Assembly (NCBI GenBank): GCA_002361875.1
Contig: DERX01000094.1
Coordinates: 28,236 to 41,491 of the forward strand
DNA length: 13,256 nt
Origin: Ruminococcaceae bacterium UBA3329
GTDB lineage: Bacteria > Bacillota > Clostridia > Oscillospirales > Acutalibacteraceae
Direction: 5' to 3'
Shown here piece after piece: positions 6,195-13,230 of this stretch (its first letter is position 1; each line of letters starts with the position of its first letter). A program made the position numbers and the translations under genes. The notes beneath the pieces are model-generated. The model was not told where the DNA came from. It saw nothing but the letters and a program-made list of their open reading frames with translations, and made no database searches.

Positions 6195-7448
6195 ATGACA
6201 AATTTTGATTTAGCAGTAGTCGGCGGCGGCCCTGCAGGTATGGCGGCGGCGCTTAAGGCTCACGAAGAAGGTATTGAAAAAATTGTTGTTCTTGAACGCG
6301 CCGAAACTCTCGGCGGTATTCTTGAACAGTGTATTCACACAGGCTTTGGTTTGCACTATTTCGGCGAAGAGCTTTCGGGCCCCGAATACGCAGGCAGATT
6401 TATAAAGCTTTTGGAAGATACCAATATTGTTGTTAAAACAGACACAATGGTGCTTGACATTGCGGAGGACAACACGGTTACCGCCGTTAATAAAACGGAC
6501 GGGCTTCTTAAAATTTCAGCAAAAGCGGTAGTTCTTGCAATGGGCTGTCGGGAAAGACCGAGAGGCGCTCTTTCAATCGCAGGTACAAGAGGCTCGGGCA
6601 TTATGACTGCGGGCACGGCGCAGAAATATGTTAACATTGACGGCTATATGCCCGGTCATGAGGTTGTTATTTTAGGCTCGGGCGACATCGGCCTTATTAT
6701 GGCACGCCGAATGACTTTAGAAGGCGCAAAGGTTAAAATGGTTTGCGAGCTTATGCCGTATTCGGGCGGCCTTACAAGGAATATTGTTCAGTGCCTTGAA
6801 GATTTTAATATTCCGCTTAAGCTTTCGACAACAGTTGTTGCAACTCACGGTAAGGAAAGACTTGAGGGTGTTACAATAGCAAAGGTTGATGAAAAATTAC
6901 AGCCTATTCCCGGAACGGAAGAATATGTTCCGTGCGATACGCTTATGCTCTCCGTTGGTCTTATTCCCGAAAACGAGCTTTCGAAAAATGCAGGTCTTAC
7001 GCTTGACCGCATTACGAACGGCCCGAAGGTTGACGAATACCGTGAAACAGAGCATAAGGGTGTGTTTGCTTGCGGCAATGTTTTGCAGGTACACGACCTT
7101 GTTGACTATGTAACCGAGGAAAGCCAGATTGCGGGTCTTGGCGCGGCGAAATTCATTAAGGGCGAAAAAATCAGCGGAGATTGCATTGAAACTAACGGTA
7201 TAAACGGCGTTCGTTACATAGTACCGCAGAGAATTAACCGCGAAACAGATGCAGATGTTAAGCTTTATTTCCGCGTCGGTGCAGTTTTCAAGAACGCTTC
7301 AATAATTGTTGAAGCAAACGGCGAAACAATCCTTTCCAAGAAAAAGAAAAAGCTTTGCCCGGGTGAAATGGAATATGTTTTAATTAAAAAAGATGTAATT
7401 GCAAATCTTCCGAAAGATTCTGTTATTACTGTCAGAGTGGAGGCATAA
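6195..7448 (+). CDS. FAD/NAD(P)-dependent oxidoreductase, partner of the GlpA-like protein
   Basis: This pyridine-nucleotide-disulfide-oxidoreductase-fold flavoprotein (417 aa) plays the GlpB-like electron-transfer role in the clostridial GlpA/oxidoreductase/DUF1667 trio. The ATG at 6195 follows AGGTG (6184-6188) and yields MTNFDLAVVGGGPAGMAAAL with the FAD-binding glycines at 10-15. A second nucleotide-binding motif, VVILGSGDIG, at 157-166 is the NAD(P) domain. FACGNVLQVHDLVD at 291-304 is the C-terminal FAD contact typical of the fold. The redox-active CxxxxC disulfide of true disulfide reductases is absent: only a lone Cys46 appears in the corresponding GGILEQCIHTGFG region, which argues for flavin-to-flavin or flavin-to-NAD transfer. 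Only 4 nt separate its stop from the DUF1667 start. Confidence 0.88.
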   Translation: MTNFDLAVVGGGPAGMAAALKAHEEGIEKIVVLERAETLGGILEQCIHTGFGLHYFGEELSGPEYAGRFIKLLEDTNIVVKTDTMVLDIAEDNTVTAVNKTDGLLKISAKAVVLAMGCRERPRGALSIAGTRGSGIMTAGTAQKYVNIDGYMPGHEVVILGSGDIGLIMARRMTLEGAKVKMVCELMPYSGGLTRNIVQCLEDFNIPLKLSTTVVATHGKERLEGVTIAKVDEKLQPIPGTEEYVPCDTLMLSVGLIPENELSKNAGLTLDRITNGPKVDEYRETEHKGVFACGNVLQVHDLVDYVTEESQIAGLGAAKFIKGEKISGDCIETNGINGVRYIVPQRINRETDADVKLYFRVGAVFKNASIIVEANGETILSKKKKKLCPGEMEYVLIKKDVIANLPKDSVITVRVEA

Positions 7449-7452
7449 GGTT

Positions 7453-7815
7453 ATGGAAAAAAGAGAACTTGTTTGCGTAGCTTGTCCTTTAGGCTGCGGT
7501 ATTACGGTGACACTCGGTGATAGCGGCGAGGTTTTGGATGTTACAGGCAACACCTGCAAGCGTGGCGATGCGTATGCGAGAAGTGAATGTACCGCTCCCA
7601 CACGCTCGCTCACTACTACTGTACGGATTGAGGGCGGCAAGGCTTATGTCGTTCCCGTGAAATCCGCAGGCCCTGTTCCGAAGGGCATGATGTTTGACTG
7701 TATGGAAGTTATAAACAAAGCCTCAATTAAAGCACCCGTAAAAATCGGCGATGTTGTAATTAAAGATATTTTAGGGACAGGAGTTGACATAGTTGCCACA
7801 AACAATGCAGAATGA
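7453..7815 (+). CDS. DUF1667 small cysteine-rich protein, probable third subunit of the dehydrogenase
   Basis: This small cytoplasmic protein (120 aa) is found almost always behind the two flavoproteins upstream. The ATG at 7453 is supported by GGAGG at 7439-7443. The N-terminal cysteine cluster reads CVACPLGC (Cys8, Cys11, Cys15), followed by Cys35 in NTCKRGDAY and Cys46. This pattern is suitable for binding a metal or an iron-sulfur cluster, so a role as electron-transfer or assembly subunit is plausible but unproven. The remainder (about 50-120) has no recognised catalytic motif. Its last 23 nt overlap the start of the fucosidase gene. Confidence 0.87.
   Translation: MEKRELVCVACPLGCGITVTLGDSGEVLDVTGNTCKRGDAYARSECTAPTRSLTTTVRIEGGKAYVVPVKSAGPVPKGMMFDCMEVINKASIKAPVKIGDVVIKDILGTGVDIVATNNAE
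7779..7795 (+). promoter_or_regulatory. Ribosome-binding site deciding a TTG start for the fucosidase
   Basis: AGGAG (7779-7783) lies 9 nt before TTG at 7793. An in-frame TAG stop sits immediately before this TTG (7790-7792), so it is the earliest possible start. The next in-frame ATG (7805) has no purine-rich site at a usable distance. The site lies inside the DUF1667 gene, indicating translational coupling. Confidence 0.65.
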
Positions 7816-9220
7816 CAGTATTGTTCTTGCATCAAAGGTAACTCCGTCTCCAAGGCAAATTGAATGGCAAAGGCTTGAGTTTTATGCTTTTTGTCATTTC
7901 GGTACAAATACATTTACAGGCAAAGAATGGGGAGACGGCAACGCCGCCCCGTCTTTGTTTAATCCTAAAAAGCTTGATGCAGAACAGTGGGTAAAGGAAA
8001 TAAAAAATGCAGGTATGAGAGCTTTAATTCTCACCTGCAAGCACCATGACGGCTTTTGCCTTTGGCCGAGCAAATATACGGATTATTCGGTAAAAAACAG
8101 CCCTTTCAGAAACGGAAAGGGCGATGTTGTTAAAGAGGTAAGCGACGCTTGCAGAAAGTACGGAATAAAATTCGGCGTTTATTTATCCCCGTGGGACAGG
8201 CACGAAAAAACCTACGGTCAGGGCAAGGCGTATGACGATTATTTTGTTAATCAGCTTACCGAGCTTGCGGAAAATTACGGCGAAATATTTTGTTTTTGGT
8301 TTGACGGCGCCTGCGGCGAGGGTAAAAACGGCAAAAAGCAGGTTTATGACTGGAACAGATATTTTTCTTTAATAAGAGAAAAACAGCCGAATGCGGTGCT
8401 CAGCATTTGCGGAACGGATGTGCGCTGGTGCGGCAATGAGGCTGGCAAATACCGTTCTGCCGAATGGAGCGTAGTGCCGTATTTTATCGGCAATCAGCAA
8501 TATACCGCCGAGCGTTCACAGCAAACGGATGACAAAGCCTTTGCCAAGAAAATCGACGGCACAGCAGAGGATTTGGGCAGCAGAAAAGCAATAGACGGCG
8601 TGTCTGATTTTATTTGGTATCCGTGTGAAACAGATGTTTCAATAAGACCCGGTTGGTTTTACCATAAATCGCAGGATTTTTGCGTGAAATCCGTTAAAAA
8701 GCTGATGGATATTTATTACGGAACAGTCGGCGGAAATTCGGCTTTTCTTCTCAATATTCCGCCTGATAAAAACGGACTCATTTCAAAGGCTGATGTATGT
8801 GTTCTGCGAAAGCTCGGCGAGCGGCTGAAAAAAGAGTTCTCGGAAAATAAGGCTCTTAATGCGAGGGCATCGGCTACTTCTGAGGACAGAGAAAACACGG
8901 CATCAAATGTAATTTGCGAAAACGGCTATTGGCAGTGCGGTGAAGGGGACGAAAGCCCCGAAATAACGCTCGAATTTAATGAAAGCATTAAAATTGACAA
9001 GGCTGTTCTGTGTGAAAATATTGAAACGGGTCAACAAATTGAAAACTTTGAAATTTTTTCGGAAACGGATAGCGGTTTCATAAAAATTGCCTCGGGCGAA
9101 ACAATAGGCGCAAAGCGTATCTGCTGTTTTAAGCCGATTAAAACAAAGAAAATCAATGTTAAAATAACATCATACAGACGCATTGCAACGTTAAAGAAAA
9201 TCGAGCTTTACTGTAAATAA
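7793..9220 (+). CDS. Cytoplasmic alpha-L-fucosidase, GH29
   Basis: A retaining GH29 glycosidase that releases alpha-linked L-fucose. The 475-aa product from the TTG start lacks a signal peptide or membrane segment, so it should act on imported fucosyl-oligosaccharides. The (beta/alpha)8 domain (about 20-345) has family landmarks: CHFGTNTFTGKEWG (34-47), KHHDGFCLWPSKYTDYSVKN (83-102) with sugar-binding His84/His85, and FWFDG with the probable nucleophile Asp171. RWCGNEAGKYRSAEW (211-225) offers Glu216 or Glu225 as acid/base, resembling the GH29-B subfamily (alpha-1,3/1,4 preference); that assignment is tentative. Residues about 355-475 form a beta-rich C-terminal domain like a F5/8-type-C (discoidin) fold. 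The gene overlaps DUF1667 by 23 nt and is followed by a terminator, so it is the operon's last gene. A GH29 enzyme is not a usual member of a GlpA-type operon. Confidence 0.9.
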   Translation: MPQTMQNDSIVLASKVTPSPRQIEWQRLEFYAFCHFGTNTFTGKEWGDGNAAPSLFNPKKLDAEQWVKEIKNAGMRALILTCKHHDGFCLWPSKYTDYSVKNSPFRNGKGDVVKEVSDACRKYGIKFGVYLSPWDRHEKTYGQGKAYDDYFVNQLTELAENYGEIFCFWFDGACGEGKNGKKQVYDWNRYFSLIREKQPNAVLSICGTDVRWCGNEAGKYRSAEWSVVPYFIGNQQYTAERSQQTDDKAFAKKIDGTAEDLGSRKAIDGVSDFIWYPCETDVSIRPGWFYHKSQDFCVKSVKKLMDIYYGTVGGNSAFLLNIPPDKNGLISKADVCVLRKLGERLKKEFSENKALNARASATSEDRENTASNVICENGYWQCGEGDESPEITLEFNESIKIDKAVLCENIETGQQIENFEIFSETDSGFIKIASGETIGAKRICCFKPIKTKKINVKITSYRRIATLKKIELYCK

Positions 9221-9232
9221 GAATACAAAAAG

Positions 9233-9271
9233 AGAGCCGAGATTCACTAAAATGTGAGTCTTGGCTCTTTT
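9233..9271. terminator. Bidirectional intrinsic terminator between convergent operons
   Basis: A 15-bp stem (9233-9247 with 9254-9268, two G-T pairs on one strand, loop TAAAAT) begins 12 nt after the fucosidase stop and is followed by TTTT on +. On the - strand the stem is followed by CTTTTTG, so it can also stop transcripts coming from the Rieske-oxidoreductase side. Confidence 0.8.
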
Positions 9272-9289
9272 GATATTGAAAATTATGGT

Positions 9290-9400
9290 AGCGGCGGGTC
9301 TTTTTTTGTCGGCACTCCTCATCAGTCACTTCGTGACAGCTTTTCTCGCCTCTCGGCTCGGTCGTTGCTTCTGCTTCGCAGAGGTGTCTTTTACAATTTT
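9290..9400. repeat. Palindrome-rich interspersed repeat-like stretch
   Basis: Within the gene-free 9221-9486 gap this stretch holds GTCAC/GTGAC around TTC (9325-9337), TCTGC/GCAGA around TTC (9370-9382), and outer partners CACTCCTC (9313-9320) and GAGGTG (9381-9386). The phrase CTCATCAGTCACTTCGTGAC resembles short palindromic repeats that recur in many gut Clostridia genomes; this is recalled from general knowledge, not searched. No open frame or promoter is convincing. Confidence 0.45.
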
Positions 9401-9458
9401 GAATAGGTAAAGTAAGGCGGACGAAAACTTTTAACTGTTTTGCTATCGATATTTTTTT

Positions 9459-9483
9459 GCACCTCTGAAGAGGTGCATTTTTT
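9459..9483 (+). terminator. Terminator-like hairpin oriented on the + strand
   Basis: GCACCTC (9459-9465) pairs with GAGGTGC (9470-9476) around TGAA and is followed by A and six T bases (9478-9483). The - strand copy is followed by A bases, so it cannot terminate the adjacent - strand gene. It fits a + strand terminator, perhaps a back-up stop protecting the Rieske gene from antisense transcription. Confidence 0.55.
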
Positions 9484-9486
9484 CTG

Positions 9487-10785
9487 TCATTTTTTCAAAT
9501 CGCCAGTCGCGGGATTGTCTAAAAGAGCGCCGTTTTCCTCAAAGCGTGAGCCGTGGCAGGGGCAGTCCCATGTGTGCTCGGCTTTGTTCCATTTAAGGGC
9601 ACAGCCGAGGTGCGGACACCGTTTAGTGCCTATTGACAGTAATCCGCAAACCGATTCAAATGCGTTGCATATAAGCTGTGGGCGCAAAATCGTTCTTGAC
9701 GGTGAAAAAAGCTCTGCATATTTGTTGGACCTGTCCTGAACTAAATCGCAGAGAATTTTTGCCGCCGCCATTGATGATGTCATTCCCCATTTGTTGAACC
9801 CGGTTGCGACAAATAAATTCTTCGTTTGTGCCGAATAATGCCCGATGTACGGTATGCCGTCAAGCGTCATACAGTCCTGTGCCGCCCAATAATACTTTTC
9901 TTTTGCCTGCGGATAATACTTTTTTGCAAATTTACGCAGCTCATCATAATTTCCGCCGTCTTTTCCCGTTCTGTGACCGCCGCCGCCCAGCAAAAGCAAA
10001 TCGCCGTAATTTCTGAACGAAAGTCCGTGCTCCGCCTCATCAATATACATACCGTTGACATTCGGAGCGTTTTCGAGAGCAATAACATAAGAGCGGTCCT
10101 GATAAAGCTTCAAAAAATAACTTCCGTGCTTGTTTATAAACGGGAAATGCGTTGCGACGATTATTTTCTTTGCCGTAATATTGCCCATATTCGTCACGGC
10201 AACAGTGCCTTTTAATTCGCGCACTTTGGTGTGCTCGTAAATTTTTAGACCTTTGGAAATCGAATAAGCAAATTTTAAAGGATTAAACTGCGCCTGATTT
10301 TTAAAGCGTATTGCGCCCGTTACGGAAAACGGCAGGGGAGTGTCCGTCACTAAATCGGCGTTATATCCAAGTGCTTTTAGGGTCTCATACTCCTTTTTTA
10401 TTTTTGCATTGTCCTGTGTCCCGTAAACATAAGCGTCTTTTTCTTCAAAATCGCAGTCAATACCGGCACACATTCTGCGGTATTCCTCTAAAGCAGAGTT
10501 ATTCGCTTCAAGGTAAAGCTTTGCCTTATTCACTCCGAAACGGGAAATAAGGTCACTGTAAACAATTCCGTGCTGAGATGTGATTTTCGCCGTTGTGTTT
10601 CCGCTTATTCCGCCGCATATTTTGCCCGATTCTACAAGCACGGTGTCAGCGCCGTCTTTATTAAGAAAATATGCGCATAAAAGTCCCGAGATTCCGCCCC
10701 CGATTACCAAAATATCGGTTTGAATATTCTGCTTCAGCTCGGGAAAATTGCCGCCTATTGCCGTGTAATGCCATAAAGATTTCAT
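9487..10785 (-). CDS. FAD-dependent oxidoreductase with C-terminal Rieske [2Fe-2S] domain
   Basis: The N-terminal part is a DAO-family flavoprotein with DILVIGGGISGLLCAYFL (FAD-binding glycines 29-34). The C-terminal 45 residues form a complete Rieske cluster-binding unit: Cys390-Pro-His392 and Cys408-x2-His411 as ligands, plus the canonical disulfide pair Cys395/Cys410 (CPHLGC and CPCHGS). The combination resembles B. subtilis YhfW and related Firmicutes proteins, whose substrate is not established. At 432 aa it is shorter than YhfW (about 500 aa) but ends in the expected NPATGDL region, so it does not look truncated. The ribosome-binding site is weak (GGGA). It lies 15 nt after the DUF421 gene in the same direction, so the two are probably co-transcribed. 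No signal peptide is seen; it is likely cytoplasmic. Confidence 0.9.
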   Translation of the reverse strand: MKSLWHYTAIGGNFPELKQNIQTDILVIGGGISGLLCAYFLNKDGADTVLVESGKICGGISGNTTAKITSQHGIVYSDLISRFGVNKAKLYLEANNSALEEYRRMCAGIDCDFEEKDAYVYGTQDNAKIKKEYETLKALGYNADLVTDTPLPFSVTGAIRFKNQAQFNPLKFAYSISKGLKIYEHTKVRELKGTVAVTNMGNITAKKIIVATHFPFINKHGSYFLKLYQDRSYVIALENAPNVNGMYIDEAEHGLSFRNYGDLLLLGGGGHRTGKDGGNYDELRKFAKKYYPQAKEKYYWAAQDCMTLDGIPYIGHYSAQTKNLFVATGFNKWGMTSSMAAAKILCDLVQDRSNKYAELFSPSRTILRPQLICNAFESVCGLLSIGTKRCPHLGCALKWNKAEHTWDCPCHGSRFEENGALLDNPATGDLKK

Positions 10786-10800
10786 TTCGTTTCCCGCTTT

Positions 10801-11475
10801 TTACTGTAAGGCAAACAAAGACAGTTGATTGTCTTTATCGCAAAGACCGAGATATATTTCTTTTGCGTTTCTGTACCCCTGCGCTTTTAACTGCTTATTT
10901 AGCCAAGTTAAATCAAGGCCCATTCGCTTTAAATTGTCCTCAAGAATACGCCCGTCCATTATAATTTCGGTGTTTATATTATCTTCTTTCGGATTAAGCT
11001 TTAAGTCCTCAGGCGTTGCGGGTCTGGTTAAACTTTTGGGCAGAACGGTTAATTTACCGTTATTTTCAAAAACAGCCGTTTGAATATCGTTTAAATCAAA
11101 GTAGCCTTCTTCACGGCACATCATAAGAAATTCGCTCAAATCAAGCTTAGCTTTTTTCATATTTTTTCGGTACAGCTTTCCGCCATTCATAAGAATTGCA
11201 GGAGAGCCGTTGATGTATTTGCGTGTCCTCGGAAATTTACTTGTAATAAGATTGAGTGAAAATGCAATTGCGCCGTAAATTACCATAGCTATTGCGGGCT
11301 TCCACGGAGTTTCAAGCTCAGTAGCCATTTCAGCAGCAATAGAACCAATGGTGATGCCGGTAATATAGTCGAAAAAATCAAGCTGTGAAACCTGACGGTG
11401 ACCCATAATTTTTGCAATTATAAAAAGAATTAAAGCCGAAAAAACCGATGTTAAAATAACCTTGATAATATTCAT
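10801..11475 (-). CDS. DUF421 (YetF-family) membrane protein
   Basis: A 224-aa membrane protein of the YetF/YrbG-like DUF421 family, function unknown. Three hydrophobic helices occupy about 5-23, 38-50 and 60-78. The conserved family block GHRQVSQLDFFDYITGITIGS (25-45) lies between helix 1 and helix 2. The cytoplasmic part carries the usual PAILMNGGKLYRKNMKKAKL segment (about 92-111) and a second alpha/beta repeat to about 150. The C-terminal extension (about 165-224) is present in many clostridial members. The ATG is supported by GGAGG (- strand, 11487-11483). It sits 72 nt after the Na/Pi cotransporter gene and 15 nt before the Rieske oxidoreductase gene. The upstream gap folds over its ribosome-binding site. 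In some species DUF421 proteins are linked to spore or envelope functions, which cannot be read from this sequence. Confidence 0.88.
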   Translation of the reverse strand: MNIIKVILTSVFSALILFIIAKIMGHRQVSQLDFFDYITGITIGSIAAEMATELETPWKPAIAMVIYGAIAFSLNLITSKFPRTRKYINGSPAILMNGGKLYRKNMKKAKLDLSEFLMMCREEGYFDLNDIQTAVFENNGKLTVLPKSLTRPATPEDLKLNPKEDNINTEIIMDGRILEDNLKRMGLDLTWLNKQLKAQGYRNAKEIYLGLCDKDNQLSLFALQ

Positions 11476-11476
11476 T

Positions 11477-11538
11477 TTTCACCCTCCGAATATATATCAG
11501 TTTTTCCGTAAATGACTGATAATATACACAGGGTGAAA
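11477..11538 (-). promoter_or_regulatory. Hairpin involving the DUF421 ribosome-binding site
   Basis: In the - strand transcript the outer stem is 9 perfect bp (11530-11538 with 11477-11485). After a small internal loop, an inner stem of 11 bp with one bulge follows (11515-11526 with 11491-11501), loop 13 nt. Part of the GGAGG Shine-Dalgarno sequence is inside the outer stem, directly ahead of the ATG. No U-run follows, so it is not a terminator. It could lower DUF421 translation relative to the transporter, or act as a structure-based switch. Confidence 0.55.
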
Positions 11539-11547
11539 GTAAAATAT

Positions 11548-13170
11548 CTATTTAACCGTATAAACGATATACGTTAAATGGTCGCCGAGCCTTTCAATAT
11601 TGGAAACAAGGTTAATGAATACTCCGCTGCTTTTGGGGCTGCAAATTCCCTTGTTAAGACGGTCGATGTGGTCGTCTATAAGAGTGTTTCTGAAATTGTC
11701 TATTCTGTTTTCAATAGCGTCTGCTTTCGGTATAAGTGAAGCGTCTTTTTCCGAAATAACTTGCTTTGTAATTGAATAAAGCTCTTCTACGGCGTTTATC
11801 ATATCATTTACAGTGCGGCGGACATCTTTTGAAAAAGTAAAATCGTTTTCAATTGAGCTTACGGTGTATTTTGTAAAGTTATCTGCTATTTCCGCAATTC
11901 TCATAATATTGCTTACGTTGCTGTGAATATTTGATATGATTTTTTCGTCGGCAAGCTGTTCGCTCTGTGCGGAAAGCCTAATAAGATAGCTTACTATTGA
12001 GTTGTACGTTTTATTACATTTCTTTATCTGATTTTGCACCGTTTCAATAAGCGTTCTGTCCTTGGTGTCGAATGACCGATATGCCGTTCTGAATGCTTTC
12101 ATAGACTGTTCGGCTAAAAGTATTGTTTCATTTTCAAGCTGTGAAATTGCAAGTGACGGGGAGGAGAGAATACGGTCATCAAGATTTGAAATCTTCTTTT
12201 CGTCCGTTTTATCCTTTATAAGCGCCTGCGATATTTTTACAAACACATTGCAGAACGGCAGGAAAATAACCGTGCAGGTCACATTGAAAAATGTGTGGAA
12301 CATAGCAATTTGCGTTGCAGGGGAGACGAACCATTTTCTGAAGGTCAGCTCTGTAAAATCAGGAACGAGCATAAGCAATATGAAGAATATAACAGAGCCG
12401 AAGGAGTTAAACAGCAGGTGAATAAGACTTGCTCGCTTTGCGTTTGTGCCTGCCGTTAACGAGGACATCAGAGCAGTAACACAGGAGCCGATATTTGTAC
12501 CGAGAATAATATACAGCACTTCGTTTCCGCCTGTGCCGATTGTAAGACCCGCAACGGACATCGCAATAATTATCGACGTTGTCGCCGAGCTTGACTGTAC
12601 GAGAGCCGTAAGCAAAATTCCTATAAGGAAAAGCAAAAACGGATTTTTAATATTTTCAAACAAAACCTGAATTGCATCGCTGTTTACCTTCATAGCGTCG
12701 GACATAATTGAAAGTCCGATAAAAATCAGACCGAGTCCCGACACAATTAAGCCGGCTTTTTTAATTTTTTCGCTTTTGCACAGCATATTTATCAAAATGC
12801 CTATAAATACGCTCGCCTGAACATAAGTAGTAACGGGAAATGCACTCAGTGCCGCAATCTGAGCTGTTACGGTTGTTCCGATGTTTGCGCCCATTATCAT
12901 AGCCGTTGCCTGATAAAGATTTACAATACCGACATTTACAAAGCCGACTATGAGCACGGTTGTTACTCCCGAGCTTTGAATAAGAGCCGTTGCGGCAGTG
13001 CCTATGGCAACATTTGTAAGCTTTTTGTCGGCAGTTTTGCCGAAAATTGATTTAATTCTGTCAGTAGCCAACTGTTCAATGTTCGACGTGAGAAGGTGAA
13101 CTCCTACAAGGAAAACTCCCGTGCCTGCAAGCAGTCTTACGGCAAACATTATAAACTGATTGATATTCAT
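11548..13170 (-). CDS. Na/Pi cotransporter family protein with PhoU-like domain (NptA/YjbB type)
   Basis: A sodium-phosphate symporter of the Na/Pi-cotransporter II (PNaS) family, 540 aa. The inverted-repeat transport core has two matching halves, each with a QSS motif and a GxNIG motif: QSSGVTT (65-71) with GANIGTT (94-100), and QSSSATT (192-198) with GTNIGSC (224-230). About eight to ten hydrophobic segments lie between residues 7 and 310. From about 340 to 540 the protein is helical and PhoU-like, usual in bacterial members and thought to regulate transport. The ATG at 13170 has AAAGGA directly adjacent with no spacer, which is unusual; an ATG at 13149 (residue 8) has no better site. The gene is first in a - strand cluster with DUF421 and the Rieske oxidoreductase. 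Related YjbB exports phosphate in E. coli, so direction of transport is uncertain. Confidence 0.92.
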   Translation of the reverse strand: MNINQFIMFAVRLLAGTGVFLVGVHLLTSNIEQLATDRIKSIFGKTADKKLTNVAIGTAATALIQSSGVTTVLIVGFVNVGIVNLYQATAMIMGANIGTTVTAQIAALSAFPVTTYVQASVFIGILINMLCKSEKIKKAGLIVSGLGLIFIGLSIMSDAMKVNSDAIQVLFENIKNPFLLFLIGILLTALVQSSSATTSIIIAMSVAGLTIGTGGNEVLYIILGTNIGSCVTALMSSLTAGTNAKRASLIHLLFNSFGSVIFFILLMLVPDFTELTFRKWFVSPATQIAMFHTFFNVTCTVIFLPFCNVFVKISQALIKDKTDEKKISNLDDRILSSPSLAISQLENETILLAEQSMKAFRTAYRSFDTKDRTLIETVQNQIKKCNKTYNSIVSYLIRLSAQSEQLADEKIISNIHSNVSNIMRIAEIADNFTKYTVSSIENDFTFSKDVRRTVNDMINAVEELYSITKQVISEKDASLIPKADAIENRIDNFRNTLIDDHIDRLNKGICSPKSSGVFINLVSNIERLGDHLTYIVYTVK

Positions 13171-13180
13171 TCCTTTTTTT

Positions 13181-13230
13181 ATACGGATTTTTCGCTCCGT
13201 ATTTTCCTTTCGTTTAAATATTTTATTATA
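13181..13230 (-). promoter_or_regulatory. Candidate promoter and 5' leader hairpin of the Na/Pi cotransporter gene
   Basis: On the - strand TATAAT lies at 13230-13225 in a very A/T-rich context; a -35 at 17 bp is not recognisable, so the call is weak. The leader between it and the gene contains a perfect 7-bp inverted repeat, ATACGGA (13181-13187) with TCCGTAT (13196-13202), 8-nt loop, followed in the transcript by A bases and AAAGGA next to the ATG. The hairpin could affect stability or translation initiation. Confidence 0.35.

Noticed and set aside
9440..9739. Open frame on + overlapping the 3' end of the Rieske gene
   Set aside because: It lies antisense to a well-supported Rieske coding region, has no ribosome-binding site and no family resemblance.
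9826..10215. Open frame of 129 codons on + inside the oxidoreductase gene
   Set aside because: Composition follows from the antisense of a conserved flavoprotein; no start signal or recognisable domain.
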